From Blastocladiella emersonii ATCC 22665 (Eukaryota > Blastocladiomycota > Blastocladiomycetes > Blastocladiales > Blastocladiaceae): DNA of 64,000 nucleotides. A program made the position numbers and the translations under genes. The stretch covers positions 4,340,001 through 4,404,000 of the forward strand of contig JANHCV010000001.1 of assembly GCA_025594325.1 (NCBI GenBank), given 5' to 3'. Below the pieces are notes generated by a model. It saw nothing but the letters and a program-made list of their open reading frames with translations, made no database searches and was not told where the DNA came from. Each line of letters opens with the position of its first letter. Within the stretch, counting starts at the first letter, position 1. Below, one piece after another: positions 35,497-46,099 of this stretch.

Positions 35497-38400
35497 ATGT
35501 CCCTGGCCGTGAAACAGCAGCTGACCGGCATCTTTGCCCCCGTCGGCGAGTCGCTCCTCGGCGTCGTGCAGCTCGCCGCCCGCGATCCCGGTCAATTGCA
35601 CATCCGTGTCGGACTGCACACATCTCGGAGACTTACACGCTCACCTTAATAGCCGCTGGCGGCGGGAACGGCGGCCGCGACAAGCGCGACGAGACGCGGT
35701 ACCTGTGCCTGACCGCAAAACGGAACGGCAAGAACAAGCTCAACAAGGTCAAGTACGCCGGCGGCACCTACAACGTCACCAAGAGCTGGGTCGTCACGGA
35801 CATGACGGTCCTCGAAGTCGTTGACGTGCGTGCGCCTTCGCCGAGGACGCGGGAGCGACCACTAACACGCGGGGGACGCACAGAAATACACGTTCATCAC
35901 CGTGTTCGGCCGCCCGCAGCAGTGGCAGGCGACCGACGCCCACGCCAAGGACGAGTTTCTCGCCACCATGCTCAAGCTCGCCAAGAAGAAGCCGCCGCGG
36001 CTCGTCAATGTCGATAACCGGCTCATGAAGGCGTCCAATTGTACGTTTTCTGTTCGTGTGCGTTAGCGGGGACGCATACTGACGCGCTGAGTGTAGACGA
36101 TCTGCTCGACGAGGGTGGCGACACGTCCGAGTCCAATGCCGCGCCAGGCGCCGACACCAACGGCGAGGCCAAGCCCGCGGCCACCGCCGAGGACGAACGT
36201 ACGCCTCTCACCGTCGCTCCGACACCCATCGTGGACACTGACCCCCAATCACCACGCAGTGTACCTCGGCCAGGCCGCCGAGCTCGTCAACATCGACGAC
36301 CTGCTGCGCGACCTCAACTGGAAGTCCAACAATAGCGCGACCGCCGTCGAGCGCAAGCTGCAGCAGGAGCTCGTTCAGCTCGAGTCGGACAACATACATG
36401 CGCTCATCGAGAGCACCGCACGGACGCAGCTGATCGTCGCACAGATCGACAAGGCCGTGCAGAAGCTCGACGCGATGCAGTCGTGGATCTCGGGTTACGC
36501 GACGTCGCTCGCGCAGATCGCGCCGCAGGTCCAGTACATCCAGGACCGCAACCGCGTGTCGCAGGCCAACGCGCGCAACCAGGCGCGGCTCAAGGAGACG
36601 CTCGCGACCTTCCTCGCCTCGCTCGCCGTCCCCGCGCAGCTCGAGGACGTCCTGCGTCGCGCGCCCCTCGCCCCGCCACACCTCCCCGACGTCGAGCGCG
36701 CCGCGCAGGCCCTCCTCGCCGCACAGCACACACAGCTCGACCAGGACCTCGGCCACCTCGCCGTCGTCCGCGAGCAGACGGACCGCCTGCGCGACCTGAC
36801 GGGCCAGTTCGCGCACCGCGTCGTCGACGCCCTCGTGTCCACGGCCGGCGTCGAGGCCGAGGCCGCCCGCGGCGACCGCGCCCGTGTCGTCCGCGCCCGC
36901 GCCCAGCTCCGCCTCCCGCCCCACACGGACCGCGAGCTCGCCCTCGCCCCGCTCCGCGGCCTCGCACTCTGGCTCCGCGAGGCTGAGCCGCGCGCGTTCC
37001 AGGACGTCCTCGCCGGGTACGTCGGGCATATCGCGCCCGTGTTCCGCGCTGAGCTCCGCGAGCTACTCGAGGGCGTCAAGATCGCCGCGTCTGCTGCGCC
37101 CCCGGCGGCGGGTGGCGCGGCGGCCGGTGGTGGCCGCGGCGCGGCGCCGAGCGGCGATGAGGCCGCCGCGGGACCCGCCGAGTACTTGTTCACGGCGCAC
37201 GCGGCGTCGTCGGGCGTCGCGGCCGTCGCTGGGTCGGTCTCCGCGGGCCTGTCCAAGAACCTCGCCGGGTCCAAGAACACGCTCGCCAACGCCCTCGGGC
37301 GCACCGGCGGACACGCGCGCAAGGAGAGCAGTAACCCGACGGGCGGGAAGCTCGGCGGGACGCTCGGCCGTGGTGGGAATACCGGCGCGAGCTCGCCGAA
37401 TCTTATGGCCGGCGAGAGCGACGGAGCGACGGGGAAGGGCATGGATTTCGGGACGGTACGATGGCCATGGCCACGCGGTTCGCCGAGTTGCTTGACTCAC
37501 CGCCCGATTTCTGTGTAGGCGTTCGCCATCGGGCTCGCGCAGATCGTGCCGACCGTGTACCGCGAGCAGAACTTTGTGGTCGGCTTCTTCCACCTGTACC
37601 CGAACCCGCCGTCGTTCGAGTCGCGCAGCCCGAAGGTTAACCCGCGGCGGTGGATCGACGCGCTGCCCAACTACCCGGTCCCGCCGTCGACCGCCGACCT
37701 CGTGCGCGACGTGGTCTCGGCCGTATTCGACGGGCTGCCCGCGGACCTCAACGCGACCGCCGACGTCGGGCTCGCGCGCGACCCCGGGTCCGCCATCGCC
37801 ATGCTCAACGCTGTCGAGAAGCAGGTCGCGGCCGTCCGCGCCACGGTCGCGACCGCGGGCCCCGCGCGCAACGGAAGCCAGGAGTGGAGCGGGAGCACCG
37901 AGTTCGGCCCGCCGTCCCCGAGCCCCAGTGCTGCGGCTGCGGCCGACGGACCGCCCAACTACCTCCAGACGGTCCTCGTCGGGCTCCAGGCCAAGCTGCG
38001 CGCGGCGTGGGCCAAGTGCGTCGAGCAGCAGGTCAAGGCGGTGCAGGAGGCCAAGTACTCGAAGAAGCGCACGGGCGTGCTCTCGTTCGTGCGCATCTAC
38101 CCGCGGTTCGTCGACCGGCTCGTCGAGACGGTCGAGGCGCCGCCCGAGCCCGTGCGCCGGCTGCTAGACAACGCCCTCGACACGGTGCTCCGCGCGGTCG
38201 TCCAGGCCATCGAGTCGCTGCCCGTCGTCGACGACGAGGTGCTGATCCTGGAGAACGCCATGTACCTGTACGGCGAGCTGCGCAGCGGGCCCGCGGGCTC
38301 GATCGCCGCGCTCGACGACCACCTCGCCCGGCTCCAGGCGCTCAGCGCCAAGCACGCCGACGAGTACGTCGCGCATCTCCTGCAGAAGGCCATGGGCAAG

Positions 38401-38736
38401 CTCGTCGATTTCGTCGCCGGGCTCGAGGCGCTCCTCGCCACCCAGACGCCCGAGGAGGTCGCGTTCCACCAGGCGTACGCCAAGGCTGTGGCCAAGAAGG
38501 TGGTCGGGGCGTGGAACGCGAAAGATGTCGCGAAGGCGTGCGAGTACGTGCACCGCAAGATCGCCAAGACGCTCGCGGACCCGGGCGTCATTGACCAGGT
38601 GTGGGAGCTCGCGCAGCGCGAGCTCGAGCGCGTCCACGAGCGCACCGAGCGCGTCTGCTTCGCCGTGTACCTCGGCGAGGTCGAGGTCGAGTTCACCGCC
38701 GCGGATGTGAGGACGGCGTGTGCGCAGCTCAAGTAA
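35497..38736 (+). CDS. SEC3: Exocyst complex component Sec3
   Basis: Six exons: 35497-35590, 35653-35825, 35884-36040, 36097-36198, 36260-37455 and 37519-38736, about 979 residues. The first part is the Sec3 PIP2- and Rho-binding PH domain (RYLCLTAKRNGKNKLNKVKY, TKSWVVTDMTVLEVVD, KYTFITVFGRPQQWQA, FLATMLKLAKKKPPRLVNVD). A linker and the helical exocyst core follow, starting with LVNIDDLLRDLNW, QQELVQLESDNIHALIEST and IVAQIDKAVQKLDAMQSWI. The C-terminal CorEx helices include LSFVRIYPRFVDRLVETVEA. Sec3 marks sites of polarised exocytosis at the plasma membrane and tethers secretory vesicles. A Gly/Ala-rich insertion (about residues 450-540) is a low-complexity expansion. Confidence 0.93.
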
Positions 38737-38750
38737 TATATTGTTGTGCG

Positions 38751-39791
38751 TTACTCGTCCGGAATCAGCATGCGCAGCGTCACGGACGTCCGCGGCGCGC
38801 GGCGGAACGAGCACCACTGGGTCCCCGCGTCGTCGAGCGGCCAGTATTCGACGGCCGTCTCGCGGATCCCGTGCCGCCACTCCCACCGCGCGTCGGCCTC
38901 GAGCAGCAGCAGCGACCCCGGCGTCAGCAGGACCCGCGTCCACATGGGCGTGACCCAGTGGATCGACGGCGCCGCCGAATCGACGAGCGACGTCGGGTCG
39001 CTGAGCTCGGTCACGGTCGGCGACCCGATCGCCACGTCCGCGAGCGAGACTGCCGGGAACCGCGGGCCGTCGTACCCGCCCGCGGCCGCAGCGTCGCTGC
39101 CGCCGCGCAGCAGGTCCATGACCAGCGTGCTGCGGAAACTGAGTACCGCAACACCGTCCGCGAACCGATTCAGGTCAACGTGCGGCGTCAGGCCAGCGCC
39201 CGGCGGGTACGTGTTGAGGATCATCTGGTCGAACCGGAAGTCGGCGCCGCGGTTGGCGGGGGCCTCGAAGCGCGACTGCACGCGCGCGCCCACGTCCGAG
39301 ATCCACGCGGGGAGGCCCGCGGCGCGGGTCGGGGCAAAGTACATGGCCTGGTTCGGCTTCGCGGTCACGGTGGGGGCGGCGGAGTCCGTCGTAGCTTCGG
39401 CAGAGGAGGACTCGGTCAGTGTGGCAGCGTCAGCGGCGGGCTCGTTCGGCGGGTCATCGGCGAGAAGGTGCGGGTACTGCGTGCCGAGGCCCGCGAGCAC
39501 CTTGGCCTGCTCGTCGGGCGTCAGGAAGCGCGGGAAGAACCGCAGGCCGTGGACCGAGTTCGAGGGGTCAAACTCGTAGTCGCTGTCGTCCGAGTCGCCG
39601 CCAAACAGCGCATAGTAGTCGGCGGCAGAGATCTGCGGAAAGACCTGCACGCCGCGAGGGGAGAGTCCGGCTTCGGCGTGCTCGCTCCTGGCCTCGTCGA
39701 GCTCGTTGTCCGAGTCGTCGGAGCTGTCGACGAGAGCGCGGGCAACAAGGTCGTCGAAGTGAGCGCGTCTTAGAAGTTCGTCCAGATCCAT
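38751..39791 (-). CDS. AlkB-like Fe(II)/2-oxoglutarate dioxygenase
   Basis: A single exon encoding 346 residues. An acidic N-terminal ~75 residues precede the dioxygenase core. RFDQMILNTYPPGAGLTPHV and DLNRFADGVAVLSFRSTLVM give the Fe ligands H204 and D206; WEWRHGI supplies the distal ligand H307. RAPRTSVTLRML carries the arginines that normally hold 2-oxoglutarate. The HxD, NxYxxGxG and terminal R pattern is that of the ALKBH family. Whether it acts on DNA, RNA or protein cannot be judged. Its 3' end faces SEC3 with only 14 bp between the stop codons. Confidence 0.88.
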   Translation of the reverse strand: MDLDELLRRAHFDDLVARALVDSSDDSDNELDEARSEHAEAGLSPRGVQVFPQISAADYYALFGGDSDDSDYEFDPSNSVHGLRFFPRFLTPDEQAKVLAGLGTQYPHLLADDPPNEPAADAATLTESSSAEATTDSAAPTVTAKPNQAMYFAPTRAAGLPAWISDVGARVQSRFEAPANRGADFRFDQMILNTYPPGAGLTPHVDLNRFADGVAVLSFRSTLVMDLLRGGSDAAAAGGYDGPRFPAVSLADVAIGSPTVTELSDPTSLVDSAAPSIHWVTPMWTRVLLTPGSLLLLEADARWEWRHGIRETAVEYWPLDDAGTQWCSFRRAPRTSVTLRMLIPDE

Positions 39792-40303
39792 GGTTGGTGA
39801 GGCGGGGGCGGGGTGGGGAGAGAGAACCGCGCGCGGAGGGATCGTCGCTATTTCCGTTCGGTCAGGCCTGCCGAAGCATGTGGCGCAGCAGCAGCAGCCA
39901 AGTCACACTGGCGCCTCGCACCGCGGCGAACGGAGACGCGCGTCTCCCGCGCGACAGCACGCATCGCTGCCTTGATCCATACCGGATTTGGAGGCACAAT
40001 ATCGCCCATCTGAGATGCGCACCTTGCCGAGCACAATGTGCCCCACGATCGTGCTGCGGAGCCTGCACCGAGCCCTCGCGCCACAACGTTGTGTGTGTGC
40101 GAACGGAACGGGCCGACGCGTGCCTGCGCTGTCTCCCCCGAGGTCCCCTGTCTCTTGCTCCGCTCTACACGCAGCCTCGTACACTCTAGCACCCAACACG
40201 CAACCGACGCATCGCATCGGCCCTCGATCCTCTGTCCCGGCTATCTGGACTGCACCCACGCATCTCGCAACGGAACCCTGCCGCCTACTACTCCTCGACC
40301 ATC
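39792..40303. other. Divergent intergenic region AlkB-like / SGNH hydrolase
   Basis: A 512-bp gap between divergent starts. Several overlapping short frames exist on both strands but none has the local codon bias. I see no recognisable element beyond A/C-rich stretches near the hydrolase start. Confidence 0.5.
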
Positions 40304-41182
40304 ATGTCCGTGGCCACCGCGGCCGCCACGGCCACGGCCACCCCGCCCACGCAGGACATTCTCTTCCTCGGCCCCTCGCTCGTCGCGGGCACCGTCGGGA
40401 TCAACTGGGTCAAGCTGCTGGGCGAGCGCATCGCCAAGGAGCGCGGGCCGACGTGGCGCATTCTCAACTACGGCGTCAACGGCGCTCAGATCCCCGTGGT
40501 CATTGACCAGGTCAACTCGCGCACCATGATCCCGCGCACCATCAAGCCCGTCGCCGTGGTCGTCGTGATCGGGACTAACGACCTGCTGCTGACGCTGCCC
40601 GACTTTGCCAAGAACTCGAGCTACGACAAGATGGTCACGGCGCGCAAGGGCCGCCCCGCGGCCAGCCCGCTCACCTTCGAGAACGAGATCATGGAGCTGA
40701 CCGAGGCCATCATCGCGCGGTTCGGCGACATCCCCATTGGCCTCGCCGACCTGCCGCCGCTCGGCGAGAACCTGGCCAGCGCCATCAACGACCAGGTCAA
40801 GAACTACAACGCCATCCTCGAGCGCGTCCACACCAAGCTGCACCGGCCGCGCGTGTTCCCCGTCGCGATCCACGACCCCCTCGCCGCGCTCGTCGCCCAG
40901 AGGTACACGGCTAAGTCGCCGCCGCCCGCGTCCGCCTCGGACATCAACCACATCCTCAACGTGCAGCGCATGGTCTCGCTCTACCTCAAGTCGTCCATCA
41001 CCTTCGGACTCGTCTCGTACAACTGGCTCGGCGAGCGCAGCGGCTTCTACGCGTCGTGCGACGGCGTCCACCTCAACGAGCGGTCCGCCGCTATCGTCGT
41101 CGACGTGGTCGCGGCGGCCCTCGACGAGCATGTCCTCGGCCGTAGGAAGACGGAGTCGGTGGTCAAGGGTAGTGGGGCGTGA
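40304..41182 (+). CDS. SGNH/GDSL-type hydrolase
   Basis: A single exon encoding 292 residues, with no signal peptide or membrane segment. The four SGNH blocks are in order: FLGPSLVAG with the nucleophile position S25 (a GPS variant of GDS), LNYGVNGA around residues 54-61 (block II Gly), VVIGTND with N92 (block III), and CDGVHLNE with D253 and H256 (block V). The fold is used by esterases, acyl hydrolases and lysophospholipases; no substrate can be inferred. The predicted product is probably cytosolic. Confidence 0.88.
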   Translation: MSVATAAATATATPPTQDILFLGPSLVAGTVGINWVKLLGERIAKERGPTWRILNYGVNGAQIPVVIDQVNSRTMIPRTIKPVAVVVVIGTNDLLLTLPDFAKNSSYDKMVTARKGRPAASPLTFENEIMELTEAIIARFGDIPIGLADLPPLGENLASAINDQVKNYNAILERVHTKLHRPRVFPVAIHDPLAALVAQRYTAKSPPPASASDINHILNVQRMVSLYLKSSITFGLVSYNWLGERSGFYASCDGVHLNERSAAIVVDVVAAALDEHVLGRRKTESVVKGSGA

Positions 41183-41549
41183 TACAATAGAAGCCGTGTA
41201 CTTGACTCTGTCTGATCGGAGGGCTCGCGTGGTCCGGGTCGGAGGGCTCGCGTGCGTCGGGGGTCGGCCACGGAGAGGATGAACGCCGTCAAGCAAAGCG
41301 CGCGGTCACGGCCATCACGTTGCTGCAGGTCGCCTACGCTCGATCCATAGCACGTGTAGGTCAGCAAGAGCGTGGGCCGAATGGACTGGTTGGTCGGGCC
41401 GTGAAGGGTGGACGAGCGAGGTCGGCGCTGCCAACTGTGGCTGAACGCCTCACACGTGTGTTACTCTTCGTTTGCGTTGCGACTCGGGCTCAGAGTTGAG
41501 TTCGTCGCCTTCGCCTGCTCGCTCTCTCGTCCCACGACACGTTAACACA
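41183..41549. other. Intergenic region upstream of RPS23
   Basis: No coding-like frame. It carries the hydrolase 3' UTR and the RPS23 promoter. Pyrimidine-rich sequence (cgcctgctcgctctctcgtc) lies just before the RPS23 start. Confidence 0.5.
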
Positions 41550-42592
41550 ATGGGCAGGTGTCCTTTTACCCTTGCCGCGCGCCGCCGCCGCACCATGAAT
41601 CATTCCCCGCATTTTGCGAAGCCGCCGACCGCCGCAGCGCCATGAAATCGACTTTTTTCGACCGCCAACGACGACTGCGACGCTGTCGCCACGCTGGACC
41701 ATCCGTGGAACGGACCCCTGCATCTCCGCTGAGCTGTGGAGGAGCGTTACTCGGCGTTTCCGTCACGGCCACGGGCGAAACGCAGGCTGTTTTGCGGATG
41801 GTTCTGCGTGACCACCGAAACGCCTCACGCCGTCACGCCGCCCAAAACGCCGTCACTGTGCCGCTTCCGGTGACGCTACCCGCCTCGCTATCACGCCCCT
41901 GCGCTCGTCGTCCCGGCGGAATGATTCATGCGCGTCGAGCGGCGCGCTCGATTTCGTGCTCCCGAACGTTTTTCTAACGTTGCACCCGTTGCCGACCTCC
42001 AGGTAAGCCTCGTGGTCTGAACGCCGCCCGCACTCTGCGCAACCGCCGCCGCGACCAGCGCTGGGCCGACAAGCAGTACAAGAAGCGTGCCCTCGGCACT
42101 GCCTTCAAGTCGTCGCCCTTCGCCGGTGCCTCGCACGCCAAGGGTATCGTCCTTGAGAAGATGTGCGTTTCTTCCGCCCGCTCGAATTGCTGCCTTTTGG
42201 GACACGCGAAACTGACGCACGATCGCCCTCCTCGTCCCGCCGCGCAGTGGTGTTGAGGCCAAGCAGCCCAACTCGGCCATTCGTAAGTGTGTCCGTGTCC
42301 AGCTCATCAAGAACGGCAAGAAGATCACCGCCTTCGTCCCCAACGATGGTTGCCTGAACTACATCGATGAGAACGTACGTTTCTCGCCCGCTCGCTCGAC
42401 CTTCTCCTGTCCCGAACGCGACGCTGATGTCTCACCCCGCTCCCCTCACAGGACGAGGTTCTCATCGCCGGTTTCGGTCGCAAGGGTCGCGCCGTCGGTG
42501 ATATTCCCGGTGTCCGCTTCAAGGTCGTCAAGGTCTCGGGTGTCTCGCTCCTGTCGCTGTACAAGGAGAAGAAGGAGAAGCCCCGTTCGTAA
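41550..42592 (+). CDS. RPS23: 40S ribosomal protein S23 (uS12)
   Basis: Exons 41550-41559, 42003-42162, 42248-42374 and 42452-42592 encode 145 residues, the same length as yeast Rps23. The first coding exon is only 10 nt; with donor GTCCTT it gives M-G-R-C before [18 protein letters not shown], in place of yeast M-G-K-G-KPRG. An alternative GC donor directly after ATGG would give M-G-KPRG and 143 residues. Conserved core segments are [40 protein letters not shown] and [20 protein letters not shown]. uS12 lies at the decoding centre and contributes to translational fidelity. The first intron is 443 nt, unusually long here, and contains a long-range inverted repeat. Confidence 0.95.
41594..41930 (+). 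repeat. 13-bp perfect inverted repeat inside RPS23 intron 1
   Basis: Arms catgaatcattcc (41594-41606) and ggaatgattcatg (41918-41930) are exact reverse complements, separated by 311 nt. They start 34 nt after the donor and end 72 nt before the acceptor, so pairing would loop out most of the intron and shorten the effective donor-to-acceptor distance. Confidence 0.85.
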
Positions 42593-43374
42593 GCTGTTCG
42601 CTGTCGGACGCACCCTCGCCCTCGCGGCGGCGCGGCGCGACTGTCGTTCCAATATAAGCATTTCACCGAGGCCCTCCTGCCTTGCGTTTGTTGTGCTCAT
42701 CACCGTCGTAGCTGTCCGCGCCGGCCTCGGTCCGCGTTGACCGAGCGGCCAGGGTCCGATTCGTGAGGACATGAACTGGCACTCGACCGAGTGCGGGATC
42801 ACACGCGAGCAGAAGATCAAGTTCATCGGGCGGGCCAGAACGCGTGTCTCGCACCCGTGTCTCAGGTCACGCGGACAGTGCGAGACGCGTCGCGCGACGC
42901 GTTTTTCGCGCGCGCGTGTTGACCACCTCGAGCCCAGTCTTTGTGGACCCGCGCTATATTGTGCGAGAGCGCGCACTCGGTGCAACGCGATCGTCTCTCA
43001 TACTGCTTGCCTACGAGTAATGGAAGGGGGGACCGTCGCCTTGTGCGCCCAATGTAATCCACCGCAACTAAACTGATCGAAGCCCGTGACGAGACGAAGC
43101 GCTTTCCGCCCGCCACCGTGGCTGTATCGATTACCTCCGCCCGTCGCCCACACCCCGCACACTCTGGCACACCGCGCGTCAATCTACCTCTACCCACATG
43201 CGCATCGAGTGTTCTGCTGCACCCCTGGCCTGCCGACTTCCTGCATCCTGAGCAGCCGCCACTCCACCGCACTCTGTCCCTGGTCGCAGTCCACTACGAC
43301 CAACTCGTGCTCCACAACATCTCGGCCTCGCGGCGGGCACTCGCACCCGATCTACATCTCGTCGACCGACCACC
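42593..43374. other. Intergenic region RPS23 / WD40 gene
   Basis: A 782-bp stretch holding the RPS23 3' UTR and the WD40 promoter. The short frames it contains lack the local third-position bias. Nothing else recognised. Confidence 0.5.
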
Positions 43375-45853
43375 ATGGCCAAATTCGTGAGCCGCCTCCT
43401 GTCCGCGCGCGGCGGCGCCATGGGGGACCTTGAGCCTCGCGCCGAGGGCGAGGTCGTACGCCGGTCCAACCAGTCGCTCGCCATCTCCAACACGGACCTC
43501 TCGGGCGGCGGCGGCGGCGGCGGCGAGACCATTGCGCACGGCGGCGGCGTCAAGATCGTGGTCAGCGGACCAAGTCTGCGCAGCCTCACGACGCCCAGCA
43601 TGAACGCTCTCAACGACCGCTCGCCGACCGAGGTCGCGCAGGTCACCTTTGACTACTCGCGCTTTCGGCTCGTCTGGTCCGTTTCCGCGGCGCGGTCGTG
43701 TGTGTGATGCGCTCGCTCATGCGTTCATTCGTCGTGTAGTGGCGTCGAGTATCCCATCGCAGCGGCGCTCGTACCCGACAAGCCGGTCCAAACGATTGTA
43801 CGGCAACACATCCCTCGCGAACCGACCACCGCTGACCGCTCGCGGTCGTGTAGGACCAGGCGCACGAGACTCCGATCCTCAGTCTCGGTCTGTCCAACTC
43901 GGGCATGCTCATGGGCACTGGCTCGACCACGGGCCAGCTCGCCGTGTGGAGCTTCAGCGACGGCTCCAAGCTCATGACGCTCGAGTGCGACGTGCCCGGC
44001 CCCGAACCCACGGGCTTCGCGCGCGTCATCAAGCCGTTCCGCCGCGCGTCGGTGACGGGCACTGTCGGCCAGGACCGCTCCCGCGGCGCGACCGCGCCGA
44101 GTTCCGCGACCACGAGCCCGTTCGGCAGCTCGACGCTCTCATCCAACCCGGGTTCCGTCACCTCGATCCAGCCTCTTCCACCACCGGCCACGTCCATGGC
44201 CGCGGCTGCCGCGGCCGCGACGGCAGCGTTTCGCGCATCGACCATCGCCGAGGAGTCGAGTCCGCCTGGCACGTTCTCGCGGCCGACTGGCAGCGAAAGC
44301 TCGTCCATTGGCGGCAGTACGCCTGACAACCTTGAGGCCGACGACATGGTGCCCTCGAACGGCGCACGTCCGAGCTCGGCCTCTGTCTCGAGCAGCTCGC
44401 GCGGCGAGTCCCCGACGGGCTCGGGCTCGGTGCGCCCTGAGTCGGCCGGCGGGTCCGGGTCGCGCCTCAGCCTCACCGAGCGCTGGCGGCGGCGGCGCCA
44501 CTCGACGGCCGAGGCCACGCTGCACATTGGCCGGTCGCGCGTCGGGTCGGTCGCAGGCGAGTCCGGCGCGGGTCAGGACCGACGTGATTCGAGTGCATCG
44601 TCGCCGTTTCCAATGGTCGCGCGGCCGGGCGTCTATGCCATCGCGTTCTCGGCCGACGACGCGTATCTCGCGTGCGCTGTCGCGTCCATTTCGGCCGGCC
44701 ATGTCATTCACGTTTGGAAACTCGCCAGTCGGCGACTCAAGGTACGAGACTCGTCGTTGGGTGCAGTCAATCGCGGTCGCTAACGCATCGCACGTGTCGC
44801 GTAGGCAACGCTCAAGGGACACACGATGCGCGTGAACGCGGTGCAGTTCCTGAACGAGCCCGTAGGGTCCGCGGACCTGGTACGTAGCGCTTGACACTCG
44901 GTCGAAGTCCGCTTTTGCTCACACGATGGCCGTCATTCCAGATCTCGGCGAGCAGCGACGGCACGATTCGGTTCTGGGATCGAGCTCGAGGCCGAGGTAC
45001 GCCTGCTCATCATTTCACTCATCACGATCCTCGCTCACTCGTACGCGCGCGGCAACACTTAGACCATGGCATTCTGACAACGGGTTCGGCGGTTATGGAC
45101 TTTTCGCTGCTCCAGCGCGACTTGCTCATCACGGCGCAGTACAGCGGCGAGGTCCAGGGCTGGTCGCTCATCCAGCAGACCAAGCTGTGGTCGGTCGCGG
45201 ACCCGTTCCAGTCGTCGCCTGTCCTCGCCGTTATCCCCGGTCCAGGTACGTCGGATCGAGGTTGCACCGTTGATTTGCGCTCACCCCTTGATTTCGCGTG
45301 TGCTAGGCGATGCGTTCCTCTCGTTCAGCAAGGACGGCATCGCGCGCATGTTCTCGCTGGCCGATCTCACCGTCGTGAGCGAGTTCACGTACGTTTTTTT
45401 TCGTCTCGGGTCCACGACCCATCGCTGAACTGACCGTGTTGCATCGAGTAGACATTCGTCTTTGCGCAAGTCATCCAACTTTACGCGAATGTGCCTGAGG
45501 TGCGTTGCGGGTGCCGCGTCATGATCGAGTCGTGTCACTCACGTACGCATGTCTGCTCGTAGCGCCGACTTTGGCGTCCTCGCGGTCGGGTGTACGGACG
45601 GGTCGATCATTCTTTGGGACCTCGCAAGGACAACGCTCCTTGCCATCGTCAAGCAGCACAAGTACGTGCCGCGCGCTACTCTCAACTCCCATGACACGCA
45701 TGCTAACCGCTCTCCTGTAGTCTCAAAGTCAGCGGGCTCATCTGGAACCTCGGCGGCAACCTCCTGTCCACGTCCGAAGACCGCAAGCTCATCATCTGGG
45801 ATGGAAGGGAAATCGGGACCCAGTTCCTCAGCTCCCAGGTGGGCGACTTTTGA
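43375..45853 (+). CDS. WD40-repeat protein, unassigned
   Basis: Ten exons: 43375-43676, 43740-43797, 43854-44741, 44805-44879, 44942-44996, 45063-45245, 45307-45388, 45452-45499, 45563-45661 and 45721-45853, about 640 residues; all phases close. WD40-type blades are visible as ILSLGLSNSGMLMGTGSTTG with QLAVWSF, VYAIAFSADDAYLACAVAS with HVIHVWKLASRRLK, SASSDGTIRFWDRA, LITAQYSGEVQGWSL, FLSFSKDGIARMFSL, LAVGCTDGSIILWDLAR and LLSTSEDRKLIIWDGR. The first two blades are split by a Ser/Gly-rich insertion of about 200 residues, and a poly-Gly run sits near the N-terminus. Blade count suggests one seven-bladed propeller. I cannot assign a family. Exon density rises sharply in the 3' half. Confidence 0.8.
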
Positions 45854-46099
45854 CACTTTGGCGCCAGTGTGTGAATACAATTGTGATCTACCAACCTCGA
45901 AACGCGAACGGCGGCGCGACACGGAACTGTCTCGCGGCGGTGTCTCGCGTTGAGGCGGCGCCACGCTTCACGTGCACCCAGCGCCACTTGGTCGCCGCCT
46001 ACCGCCCTGCCCACGGCCTGCTCGCGGCCGCCTCAGATCGCGGCCGCCGCTCGTTACCTGTTCCGTCTCTGCGATAACGTCCATCGAGCGCTAAACAAC

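Noticed and set aside
41557..42002. RPS23 exon 1 ending at ATGGGCAG with donor GTGTCC
   Set aside because: Joining to the acceptor at 42002 would read ATG GGC AGG TAA, an immediate stop; the GTCCTT donor (or a GC donor after ATGG) keeps the frame.
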